Positions 53,376 through 61,244 of a stretch of 64,000 nt of DNA are shown piece by piece. The notes beneath the pieces were generated by a model that worked only from the letters and a program-made list of their open reading frames with translations, had not been told where the DNA came from and did no database searches. Positions within the stretch are counted from its first letter, which is position 1; each line of letters opens with the position of its first letter. The DNA is taken from positions 357,575 through 421,574 of the forward strand of contig NZ_SMGQ01000011.1 of assembly GCF_004339095.1 (NCBI RefSeq), read 5' to 3'. Made by a program: the position numbers and the translations under genes. The DNA is from Natranaerovirga hydrolytica. GTDB taxonomy: Bacteria > Bacillota > Clostridia > Lachnospirales > DSM-24629.

Positions 53376-53840
53376 ATGTCAAAGATACTAGATAAGATGA
53401 TGGATTTTATGAAACTTAATGATGAAGAAGAATATGACTTAGATGAAGTGGAAGAAGAAATTGCTATCGCACAAGAAGCAGATGTAAAACCAATAAAGAG
53501 TTACAGTAATAAAAGAAACAACTCTAAGGTGGTCAATATTCATACAAATATTCAAATGGAAGTGATTGTCATTCATCCAGAATCCTATGATGAAGCACAG
53601 GATATTTGTGACCATATCAAATCCAAAAGACCAGTGGTCATTAACTTAGAAAATATGGAAAGAGATATTGCTCAAAGAATTATGGATTTCATTAGTGGTT
53701 CTTGTTATTCTCTTAATGGGAACTTACAAAGAATAACCAATAATATCTTTATTATTGCACCAGAGAATGTAGATATCGCTGGTGATTTTAAAGAAGAACT
53801 AAAAACCAGTGGCATTATTTTGCCTTGGAAAAGCGAGTAA
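53376..53840 (+). CDS. sepF: Cell division protein SepF
   Basis: 154 residues. An N-terminal amphipathic helix (KILDKMMDFMKLN), an acidic linker and the SepF core (MEVIVIHPESYDEAQDICDH, then RPVVINLENMERDIAQRIMDFISG). It tethers FtsZ to the membrane. GGGGTGTGAATGT upstream. It lies 12 bases after ylmE. Confidence 0.95.
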   Translation: MSKILDKMMDFMKLNDEEEYDLDEVEEEIAIAQEADVKPIKSYSNKRNNSKVVNIHTNIQMEVIVIHPESYDEAQDICDHIKSKRPVVINLENMERDIAQRIMDFISGSCYSLNGNLQRITNNIFIIAPENVDIAGDFKEELKTSGIILPWKSE

Positions 53841-53853
53841 CAGGAGGATTTAG

Positions 53854-54141
53854 ATGCCAGATCAAATGACTAACGTATTATTAACGACTTTATTTTACTT
53901 TTTTAGAGCACTTGAAATCTTCTTAATCCTATATATCATACTATCTTGGTTACCCATAAAGCCTAATAATCCTATTGTGCAAATGATACGTTCATTAGTT
54001 GAACCGTTATTAACGCCTGTAAGAAAGCTTATAAAAACTTCTGTGTTTGGTGGAAGAACCTCTATGTTAGATTTCTCACCCATTGTTGTATTTGTGATCT
54101 TGGCTTTTTTTCAAAGGTTTATATTAAGTATTATGAATTAG
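53854..54141 (+). CDS. ylmG: YggT-family membrane protein
   Basis: 95 residues with two membrane helices. FYFFRALEIFLILYIILSWLP, then NPIVQMIRSLVEPLLTPVRK, match the YggT family. It affects septum or membrane organisation in ways not understood. AGGAGG precedes the ATG. Confidence 0.92.
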   Translation: MPDQMTNVLLTTLFYFFRALEIFLILYIILSWLPIKPNNPIVQMIRSLVEPLLTPVRKLIKTSVFGGRTSMLDFSPIVVFVILAFFQRFILSIMN

Positions 54142-54154
54142 AAAGGGTTTTACT

Positions 54155-54916
54155 TTGAACAAAGAAGAACAAATCGTATGTAACCGATTATTAGACTTAG
54201 CAAAAATTACTTTTAATAAAAACATTCCAATGTATTCGGATTTTTTAAACCTGAATGAGCAAAGTTTATTAAGTAGAATAAAAAAAGATATTGAAACGGT
54301 ACATTATATTCTAGATGGTGGATATGAATATGCTGAAAGAAAGATGATTTGCTTTTATCCTAATCCATACAACGTAGATGAAGTTTATTTTCCTTATTCT
54401 TGTCTTAAAATTGCTCCTATACATTATAAATACACAGAAAATCTAAGTCATCGAGATTATTTAGGTTCAATACTTGGCTTAGGCATAGAAAGACATAAAA
54501 TAGGTGATATCCTTATTAAGAAAAAAGAAGCCATACTGTTTTGTGAGGCAAACATTGCTGATTTTATCAATCAAAATTTATTTAAAATAAAAAATACCAA
54601 TGTGTCTGCTGATGTCATTTATGATAAGGAAGACATTCAAATAATGCCAGAATTCAAGACCATAACAGGGTCTGTTTCATCTATTCGGCTAGATACAGTG
54701 GTTGCATTAGGCTTTTCTAAATCACGAGGGCAAATCACTGCATTAATCAATGGGGGAAAGGTATTTGTAAATGGTAAGGTTATAGAATCTAAAAGTTATA
54801 CCCTTAAGGAAGAAGATATCATTTCTGTAAGAGGATTAGGTAAAATGATATATCGTGGTATACAACAACAAACAAAAAAAGGACGTAACTTCATTGTAGT
54901 AGATCGTTTTGTTTAG
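54155..54916 (+). CDS. ylmH: YlmH RNA-binding protein (S4 domain)
   Basis: 253 residues. FYPNPYNVDEVYFPYSCLKI and HRDYLGSILGLGIERHKIGD are YlmH blocks. A C-terminal S4 domain (SSIRLDTVVALGFSKSRGQI, then NGGKVFVNGKVIES) binds RNA. The family can rescue ribosome-stalled peptidyl-tRNA complexes. TTG start 6 bases after AAAGGG. Confidence 0.93.
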   Translation: MNKEEQIVCNRLLDLAKITFNKNIPMYSDFLNLNEQSLLSRIKKDIETVHYILDGGYEYAERKMICFYPNPYNVDEVYFPYSCLKIAPIHYKYTENLSHRDYLGSILGLGIERHKIGDILIKKKEAILFCEANIADFINQNLFKIKNTNVSADVIYDKEDIQIMPEFKTITGSVSSIRLDTVVALGFSKSRGQITALINGGKVFVNGKVIESKSYTLKEEDIISVRGLGKMIYRGIQQQTKKGRNFIVVDRFV

Positions 54917-54927
54917 GAGGAAACTAT

Positions 54928-55470
54928 ATGTTAACACCATTAGATATTGAAACCAAAACATTTAAAAAAATGGGTATGGGATATCATACAAAAGATGTGG
55001 ATCAATTTTTGAAAGCCATACTAGAAGATTATGAAAAGATTTACAAGGAAAATATAGAATTAAAAGATAAGATTAATGTATTAAATGAAGGTATTTCATA
55101 TTATAAAACCATAGAAGAAACCATTCAAAACACCTTAGTCATAGCAGAAAAAACTGCGGAGGACATTAAAAGCAATGCCAATGAAAAAGCAGAACACATA
55201 AAAAAGGAAGCTGAGTTAAAAGCCAATTCAATTTTACAAGATTCCCAAAATGAGCTCCATAAAGTAGAGAATAAAATAGAGGAAATGCGTAGAATACATA
55301 AATCATATAAAAAACAATTGCAACAGTTTTTAAGAACTCAGCTAGAATTAGTAGAAGAAGAAGCTTTTTCACCTAGTAATGAAAAGGCAGTACAAGATAT
55401 TATTCATCCAACGACTAATGATACAGATGAGATGAATGAAGTAGAATCAGTTGAGAACTCTAATGAATAG
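54928..55470 (+). CDS. divIVA: DivIVA-domain protein
   Basis: 180 residues. LTPLDIETKTFKKMGMGYHT, then DVDQFLKAILEDYEKIYKEN, is the DivIVA membrane-binding start. A long coiled coil fills residues 30-150. It marks negatively curved membrane. AGGAGG precedes the ATG. Its last codons and stop lie within the stem of a terminator-like hairpin. Confidence 0.92.
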   Translation: MLTPLDIETKTFKKMGMGYHTKDVDQFLKAILEDYEKIYKENIELKDKINVLNEGISYYKTIEETIQNTLVIAEKTAEDIKSNANEKAEHIKKEAELKANSILQDSQNELHKVENKIEEMRRIHKSYKKQLQQFLRTQLELVEEEAFSPSNEKAVQDIIHPTTNDTDEMNEVESVENSNE

Positions 55471-55483
55471 AGTTCTTATTTTT
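55454..55483 (+). terminator. Hairpin spanning the divIVA stop codon
   Basis: AGAACTCT (55454-55461) pairs with AGAGTTCT (55469-55476), followed by TATTTTT. The stop codon of divIVA (55468-55470) lies at the loop/stem border, so a translating ribosome would mask the hairpin. Confidence 0.7.
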
Positions 55484-55497
55484 AGGAGGATTAAACA

Positions 55498-56583
55498 GTG
55501 AGTAGAGAATTATTCATTCAAACAAAAGAAAATCATTATCCAATAAAGTTTTGTCAGTCTTATGATGACTTAATTCATTTATTAGATCCAATCCAACTTG
55601 AAAATAAAAAAGTTTGTATTGTAACGGACACAAATGTAGAAAAGTTTTATCTTGAAGAAATAAACCATTTGATGAGTAAACATACTAAAAAAACAATTGC
55701 CTTTGTTTTTGAAGCAGGAGAGAAAAGCAAAAACCTAGAAACTGTAAATGCTTTATATCAACGTCTAATAGATGAGCAATTTGATAGAGATTCCATTCTC
55801 GTTGCATTAGGAGGAGGCGTTGTTGGAGACTTAACAGGTTTTGCTGCAGCGACTTTTTTAAGAGGAATTGATTTTATTCAATTACCAACCACTTTACTGT
55901 CTCAAGTTGATAGTAGTATTGGTGGTAAAACAGGGGTTGATTTTCAAGGCTATAAAAATATGATAGGCGCTTTTTATCAACCAAGAGCCGTGATTATTAA
56001 TACACAGACCATTAATACACTACCCAAAAGAGAATTTTATTCAGGAATGTCTGAAATCATTAAGCACAGTTTTATAAAGAATAAAGATTACTTAGAATGG
56101 TTAGAACAGAACCATAAAGACATTAATGCATTGAATCAAGATGTTTTAACAGAAATGATTTATAAAAGTGGCTGCATCAAAAAAGGTGTTGTAGAAAAAG
56201 ATGCAAAAGAAAATAATATAAGAGCCCTTTTAAACTTTGGACATACAGTAGGACACGCCATCGAGAAGTTAAAAGATTTTTCTTTATTACACGGTGAATG
56301 TGTTGCCATTGGTATGGTAGTGGCTGCTCACATCTCTTGTGAACGAGGGTACATTACAACAACGGACTTGAATAGAATAATAAAAGCCATTGAATTATTT
56401 AATCTTCCTACAAAAGTAGAAGATATTAATAAAGATGAAGTGATCCTAGCAACCAAAAGCGATAAAAAAGTAAAGTCCAGTGTATTAAGTTTTATATTGT
56501 TAGATGCAATAGGTGAAGGCAGCATTTACAAAGATATAGAAGATAATGAAATGGAAAAAGCACTTGAATATGTAATGAATTAA
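55498..56583 (+). CDS. aroB: 3-dehydroquinate synthase
   Basis: 361 residues. LVALGGGVVGDLTGFAAATF (NAD site, about 99-118), QLPTTLLSQVDSSIGGKTGV (about 136-155), the metal-binding Glu in SGMSEIIKHSFIK and His residues in LNFGHTVGHAIEKL and LLHGECVAIGMV identify AroB. It is the second step of the shikimate pathway (DAHP to 3-dehydroquinate). GTG start after AGGAGG. It is separated from divIVA by a terminator-like hairpin, and no other aro genes are near. Confidence 0.95.
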   Translation: MSRELFIQTKENHYPIKFCQSYDDLIHLLDPIQLENKKVCIVTDTNVEKFYLEEINHLMSKHTKKTIAFVFEAGEKSKNLETVNALYQRLIDEQFDRDSILVALGGGVVGDLTGFAAATFLRGIDFIQLPTTLLSQVDSSIGGKTGVDFQGYKNMIGAFYQPRAVIINTQTINTLPKREFYSGMSEIIKHSFIKNKDYLEWLEQNHKDINALNQDVLTEMIYKSGCIKKGVVEKDAKENNIRALLNFGHTVGHAIEKLKDFSLLHGECVAIGMVVAAHISCERGYITTTDLNRIIKAIELFNLPTKVEDINKDEVILATKSDKKVKSSVLSFILLDAIGEGSIYKDIEDNEMEKALEYVMN

Positions 56584-56593
56584 GGAGATTACT

Positions 56594-57082
56594 ATGATTA
56601 GTATTATTATAATCGTTCTTTTTATGGTTGGTTTTGACCAAATAACAAAATACTTCGCAATAGAATTTTTAAAAAATGCCAATGCCATCACCATTATTCC
56701 AAACGTATTTGAATTAACATATGTTGAAAATAGAGGTGCAGCCTTTGGGATTATGCAAGGTAGAGTTACTTTTTTTACTATCGTAACCATTTTATCTATT
56801 TTGTTTATTATTTATTTTTATAGAACCATTCCTAAAGATAAGAAATATAACCTCATCAGAATGGCGTTAATTTTAATTTTGGCAGGAGGATTGGGCAATT
56901 TAATAGACCGAATAGTTTTTGGTTATGTAGTAGACTTTTTACACTTTAAATTAATTCGTTTTCCTGTGTTTAACCTTGCAGATTGCTATGTAACCATTGG
57001 TTCTATATTTTTAATGGTATTGGTGTTATTTGTCTATAAAGATGATGAAGTATTAAACCCTAAAAAGGATGAAAAACAATGA
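56594..57082 (+). CDS. lspA: Lipoprotein signal peptidase
   Basis: 162 residues with four membrane helices. Motifs: DQITKYFA, ENRGAAFGI and the two catalytic Asp blocks LGNLIDRIVFGYVVDFLHF and FNLADCYVTIG. It cleaves prolipoproteins after lipidation. AAGGAG precedes the ATG, 10 bases after aroB. The last 4 bases overlap rluD. Confidence 0.95.
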   Translation: MISIIIIVLFMVGFDQITKYFAIEFLKNANAITIIPNVFELTYVENRGAAFGIMQGRVTFFTIVTILSILFIIYFYRTIPKDKKYNLIRMALILILAGGLGNLIDRIVFGYVVDFLHFKLIRFPVFNLADCYVTIGSIFLMVLVLFVYKDDEVLNPKKDEKQ

Positions 57083-57999
57083 AAGAAGAACGTATTACAG
57101 TATTAGAAGAAGAAGAAGGGGTACGCATTGACAAATACATCTCCAATCTAGATTTGGAGATCTCTCGTTCTTATATACAAAAATTAATTAAAGATCAACA
57201 CATCTGTGTCAACGATCAAGCCGTTAAGCCTAATTATAAATTAAACGTAGATGATCACATTAAGATTAAGATACCTGATCCAGAACCCTTAGAAATTGTA
57301 GCAGAAGATATTCCATTAGATATTGTCTATGAAGACCATGATGTTATCTTAGTGAATAAACCGAAAGATATGGTGGTACATCCTTCCGCAGGTCATACCA
57401 GTCATACATTAGTTAATGCCTTATTGTACCACTGTAAAGATAATTTATCAGGTATTAATGGGGTATTGCGTCCAGGTATTGTTCATCGAATTGATAAGGA
57501 TACAACAGGCATATTAATTGTTTGTAAAAATGATAATGCACATATGAAGATCGCCAATCAATTAAAAGAGCATAGTATTACAAGAAAGTACCATGCCATT
57601 GTTTATCACAATCTAAAAGAAGACCAAGGTAGTATTAATGCGCCTATTGGAAGACATCCAGTTGACCGAAAGAAGATGGCCATTAATCAAAGTGGTAAAC
57701 ATGCAGTGACACATTATAATGTGTTAGATCGATTAAACCATAAATACAATCATATAGAATGTCAGTTAGAAACCGGACGCACCCATCAAATTCGTGTCCA
57801 TATGGCAAGCATACATCATCCCATTATTGGGGATACCACCTATGGGCCTTCAAAAGATATATTCAATATTAAGGGACAAGCTTTACATGCTAAAGTATTA
57901 GGCTTTATACATCCAACAACCAATGAATATATGGAATTTGAAACAGAGTTGCCCCATTATTATCAAAGCTTAATCAAAAAAATCAAATCCAGTTATTAA
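57079..57999 (+). CDS. rluD: RluA/RluD-family pseudouridine synthase
   Basis: 306 residues. An S4 domain (VRIDKYISNLDLEISRSYIQ) precedes the catalytic domain with HRIDKDTTGILIVCKN (catalytic Asp about 139) and ETGRTHQIRVHMA. It makes pseudouridine in 23S rRNA. It overlaps lspA by ATGA, indicating coupled translation. A small CCAGT/ACTGG hairpin covers its stop codon. Confidence 0.93.
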   Translation: MKEERITVLEEEEGVRIDKYISNLDLEISRSYIQKLIKDQHICVNDQAVKPNYKLNVDDHIKIKIPDPEPLEIVAEDIPLDIVYEDHDVILVNKPKDMVVHPSAGHTSHTLVNALLYHCKDNLSGINGVLRPGIVHRIDKDTTGILIVCKNDNAHMKIANQLKEHSITRKYHAIVYHNLKEDQGSINAPIGRHPVDRKKMAINQSGKHAVTHYNVLDRLNHKYNHIECQLETGRTHQIRVHMASIHHPIIGDTTYGPSKDIFNIKGQALHAKVLGFIHPTTNEYMEFETELPHYYQSLIKKIKSSY

Positions 58000-58131
58000 A
58001 AAAACTGGACAAACTTATAAAAGTATGATAAATTTTATATGAATAACTTATAAATATATTAGTTTCTTTAATTTAGTACCGTGATACTAATAAGAGGCAA
58101 TGATGATGGATTTAATGAAAGTAATGGATAA

Positions 58132-58160
58132 TTGCTTATGTTATTATGTTTTTTTATAGT
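58132..58160 (+). promoter_or_regulatory. Likely sigma-A promoter of the pyr genes
   Basis: TTGCTT (58132-58137) and TATAGT (58155-58160) are separated by 17 bases, close to TTGACA/TATAAT. Predicted transcript start near 58167, giving a leader of about 97 bases before pyrR. The rest of the 264-base gap 58000-58263 has no gene. Confidence 0.55.
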
Positions 58161-58206
58161 AAGTAATTATGAATGCATTACCCTCATTATAACTATGAAT
58201 AAATTG

Positions 58207-58240
58207 GCTTCTTGTAAAGTATTTACAAGGAGCTTTTATT
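58207..58240 (+). terminator. Attenuator-like terminator in the pyrR leader
   Basis: GCTTCTTGTAAA (58207-58218) pairs with TTTACAAGGAGC (58222-58233), 12 pairs including one G-T, around GTA, followed by TTTTATT. It lies between the predicted promoter and pyrR, as in pyr attenuation. No clear PyrR-binding sequence was recognised in the leader. Confidence 0.75.
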
Positions 58241-58263
58241 ATGCTTAGAAAGGAATGGAGTAA

Positions 58264-58797
58264 GTGGATAAAGTTCTTTTAGATGAAAAAGCCATTAACA
58301 GAGCATTAACAAGAATTTCACACGAAATTATTGAAAAAAATAAAGGGGTAGATGATATTGTTATACTTGGCATTAAAACGAGAGGTGTGCCCTTAGCCAA
58401 TAGAATCGTGAGTAAAATGGAACGTTTTGAAGAAGAAAAAATTCCTTTTGATGTATTAGATATAACCTTTTATAGAGATGATTTGGAACAAAAATCAGCT
58501 CAACCAGAAGTACACAATCACTTAAATATATTTGTAGAAAATAAGACGGTTATATTAATAGATGATGTCATATATACTGGAAGAACGCTAAGAGCAGCTA
58601 TTGATGCAGTAATTGATGTGGGTAGGCCTAACAAAATTCAATTTGCAGCTTTAATCGATAGAGGACATAGAGAATTACCCTTAAGACCAGATTATGTAGG
58701 CAAAAATATTCCAACTTCCAAAGAGGAAATTGTTCAAGTTAAGTTAAAAGAAGAAGATGGAATAGATGAAGTTATATTAAAAGAAAATAAAAAATAA
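58264..58797 (+). CDS. pyrR: PyrR bifunctional regulator / uracil phosphoribosyltransferase
   Basis: 177 residues. The PRPP motif is [19 protein letters not shown] (about residues 97-115). [17 protein letters not shown] at the start and [20 protein letters not shown] near the end are PyrR blocks. PyrR binds UMP and pyr mRNA to promote termination, and has weak UPRTase activity. GTG start; GGAATGGAG upstream. First gene of the pyr group, 21 bases before the permease. Confidence 0.93.
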   Translation: MDKVLLDEKAINRALTRISHEIIEKNKGVDDIVILGIKTRGVPLANRIVSKMERFEEEKIPFDVLDITFYRDDLEQKSAQPEVHNHLNIFVENKTVILIDDVIYTGRTLRAAIDAVIDVGRPNKIQFAALIDRGHRELPLRPDYVGKNIPTSKEEIVQVKLKEEDGIDEVILKENKK

Positions 58798-58817
58798 ATT
58801 CTACAGGGAGGCAAACA

Positions 58818-60044
58818 ATGAAAGATATTCATTTAAGCAAGAAGTTATTATTAGGTTTTCAACATGTTTTAGCAATGTTTGGGGCAACCATTTTAGTACC
58901 CGCATTAACAGGATTAGATCCTGCTATAGCCCTATTAGCTGCAGGTATTGGAACATTATTATTCCATTCTGTAACAAAAGGGATGGTACCTGTTTTTTTA
59001 GGTTCAAGTTTTGCTTTTATAGGTGCTATTTACTTAACATTAGAAAGTTATGGTTTAGGAACTGTAAAAGGTGGGGTTATTGCAGCCGGTATGGTTTATA
59101 TCATAATGAGTTATGTTATAAGGCTGTTTGGTGTTGATACAGTAAAATCCTTCTTCCCACCAATTGTTACAGGTCCTATTATAATGGTAATTGGTTTAAG
59201 ACTCAGTCCAGTAGCTATTGATAATGCAATGTATCAAGACAATGTCTTTAGCCCTGAGTTCTTATTGGTATCATCTATTGTGGTATTAACAATGATTGTC
59301 GTGTCCGTATTTGCCAAAGGATTTTTCAAGTTGGTTCCTATTTTAATATCGGTTATTGTAGGATATATCCTTGCATTGGCTTTAGGTATGGTAGAAACTG
59401 CAGAAATCATTAGAGCACCTTGGTTTTCATTTACAGATGAGGTTTTTATAGGACAAATTACTACAATGCCAATCTTTAATCTGTCAGGTATTCTTGCCAT
59501 TGCTCCTATTGCACTGGTTGTGTTTATAGAACATATTGGAGATATGACAACCAATGGGGCTGTTGTAGGTAAAGATTTCTTTAAAAATCCAGGTATACAT
59601 AGAACCATGCTTGGAGATGGTATTGCAACAGCATTTGCTGGACTGATAGGTGCGCCAGCGAATACAACATATAGTGAAAATACAGGTGTATTAGCTGTAA
59701 CAAAAGTATATGATCCATCAATTATAAGATTAGCAGCAGGATTTGCCATTATACTGAGTTTGATCGGTAAATTTGGTGCTGTTGTAAGAACCATTCCAGA
59801 ACCGGTTATGGGTGGTGTCAGTATCATTTTATTTGGTATGATTGCCAGTGTTGGGGTTCGTATTTTAATCAATGCTCAATTAGACTTTGGACATAGTAGA
59901 AACTTAATGATATCTGCATTAATCTTGGTTTTAGGTATTGGAATTGGTGATATACCAATTGTTGAAGGCATTGAAATATCAGGCCTTGCTATTGCAGCAT
60001 TAGTAGGAATTGTATTTAATAAATTATTACCTAAAGAAATATAA
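58818..60044 (+). CDS. uraA: Uracil/xanthine permease (NCS2 family)
   Basis: 408 residues with about 12-14 membrane helices. LLGFQHVLAMFGATILVPAL at the start, FIEHIGDMTTNGAVVGKDFF with the substrate-binding Glu, and FAGLIGAPANTTYSENTGVL are NCS2 uracil permease blocks. Cotranscription with pyrR supports uracil as substrate. CAGGGAGG precedes the ATG. A strong terminator follows. Confidence 0.93.
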   Translation: MKDIHLSKKLLLGFQHVLAMFGATILVPALTGLDPAIALLAAGIGTLLFHSVTKGMVPVFLGSSFAFIGAIYLTLESYGLGTVKGGVIAAGMVYIIMSYVIRLFGVDTVKSFFPPIVTGPIIMVIGLRLSPVAIDNAMYQDNVFSPEFLLVSSIVVLTMIVVSVFAKGFFKLVPILISVIVGYILALALGMVETAEIIRAPWFSFTDEVFIGQITTMPIFNLSGILAIAPIALVVFIEHIGDMTTNGAVVGKDFFKNPGIHRTMLGDGIATAFAGLIGAPANTTYSENTGVLAVTKVYDPSIIRLAAGFAIILSLIGKFGAVVRTIPEPVMGGVSIILFGMIASVGVRILINAQLDFGHSRNLMISALILVLGIGIGDIPIVEGIEISGLAIAALVGIVFNKLLPKEI

Positions 60045-60104
60045 AATAACAAACGAACGAATCGTAAAATCTATACAAATTAGTTTGAACATCAAACTTT
60101 TATA

Positions 60105-60170
60105 AAAAGTGACTTAGCTTCTTTCTATAGCCAAAATGGTTGATAGAATAGAGTTAAGTCACTTTTCTTG
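60105..60170 (+). terminator. Terminator after the uracil permease
   Basis: AAAAGTGACTTA (60105-60116) pairs perfectly with TAAGTCACTTTT (60155-60166). Inside are further stems (TTCTAT/ATAGAA and AGCCA/TGGTT). It is followed by CTTG. It separates pyrR-uraA from pyrB-pyrC. Confidence 0.8.
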
Positions 60171-60201
60171 TGGGTCATATAAAAGTATGATATAATATTC
60201 C

Positions 60202-60275
60202 ACAAGTTTCAATGAAAATATCATCTACAAACTTCCACACAAGGATTTGGAGATGACACGTTCAAAGAAACTTAT
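60202..60275. repeat. Palindromic repeat, copy 2 (upstream of pyrB)
   Basis: AAGTTTC and TCATCT on the left pair with AGATGA and GAAACTT on the right, with further partial pairing, forming an imperfect palindrome of about 75 bases. The right half, reverse-complemented, matches the element at 16521-16556. It ends about 30 bases before the pyrB start. Confidence 0.65.
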
Positions 60276-60302
60276 GAGTAAATAATCAATGGAGATGACA
60301 AT

Positions 60303-61244
60303 ATGATATTTAATCACAAACATTTTTTAGATCTTAAAAATTTATCTTCTCAAGAAATATATTATATTTTAAATACAGCGCAAAAGATGAAATTCATTCT
60401 AAAATCTAATAAAAAAAAATCACCTGAATTAAATGGAAAAACAGTGGCAAACCTTTTTTATGAAGAAAGTTCTAGGTCAAAAATATCTTATGAATTGGCA
60501 GCCCATTATTTAAGTGCGGACGTCATAAATTTGACTACAAGAAGACAATTTATGCGTGGTGAATCCTTAAGGGACATTGGAAGAACCATTGATCAAATGG
60601 GTGCAGATTTTATTGTATTAAGGCATCCAATTGCAGGTGGTCCTTTGCATTTGTCAAAATTCGTTAATGCATCAGTCATTAATGCTGGTGATGGTGAAAA
60701 TGAAAATCCCACACAAGCTTTAATTGATTTATTATCTATATATGAACTCAAAAAAAGTTTTGAAGGATTAAAAGTAGCCATTATAGGTGATATTAAACAC
60801 AATAGAGTGGCTAGAAGTAACATTTGGGGTTTAACAAAACTTGGAGCAGAAGTATCAATAGCTGGTCCACCTACATTTATACCCACAGATATAGAATCAT
60901 TTGGTGTAAACGTATATTATTCTATTACAGAAGCCATTATTGATGCAGATGTTATATTAACCTTAAAAGTACAGACTGAACGTCAGGAGGATAATTTAGT
61001 GCCTTCTATTAATGAATATACCAAATTATTTAAGTTAGATACCAATAGGCTAAAATATGCTAAAGCTGATGCCATTGTGATGCATCCAGGACCTATTAAT
61101 CGTGGGATTGAGTTGTGTTCAGATATTATTGATTGTGAGGGTTCATTATTGGATCAGCATGTTATTAATGGTGTAGCTGTTCGAATGGCTGTTTTTCACT
61201 TATTATCAAAAGGTGGGGTGAATTTTTATGAATCTACTCATTAA
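60303..61244 (+). CDS. pyrB: Aspartate carbamoyltransferase catalytic chain
   Basis: 313 residues. Carbamoyl-phosphate site SSRSK (about 58-62; STRTR in most relatives), GESLRDIGRTIDQMGADFIV, LRHP, GDIKHNRVARSN and MHPGPINRG identify PyrB. It condenses carbamoyl phosphate and aspartate. The usual HPTQ histidine is Asn here (ENENPTQAL). No pyrI in the window. GGAGATGACAAT precedes the ATG. Its end overlaps the pyrC-like gene by 17 bases. Confidence 0.9.
   Translation: MIFNHKHFLDLKNLSSQEIYYILNTAQKMKFILKSNKKKSPELNGKTVANLFYEESSRSKISYELAAHYLSADVINLTTRRQFMRGESLRDIGRTIDQMGADFIVLRHPIAGGPLHLSKFVNASVINAGDGENENPTQALIDLLSIYELKKSFEGLKVAIIGDIKHNRVARSNIWGLTKLGAEVSIAGPPTFIPTDIESFGVNVYYSITEAIIDADVILTLKVQTERQEDNLVPSINEYTKLFKLDTNRLKYAKADAIVMHPGPINRGIELCSDIIDCEGSLLDQHVINGVAVRMAVFHLLSKGGVNFYESTH

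Noticed and set aside
58081-58115. PyrR-binding loop near the GAGGC at 58094
   Set aside because: Only the GAGGC core agrees; flanking pairing and the CAAGG part are missing, and it is upstream of the best promoter.
59234-59872. 212-codon minus-strand frame inside the uracil permease gene
   Set aside because: It is a shadow of the permease, rich in Thr/Ile/Pro, without ribosome site or family features.
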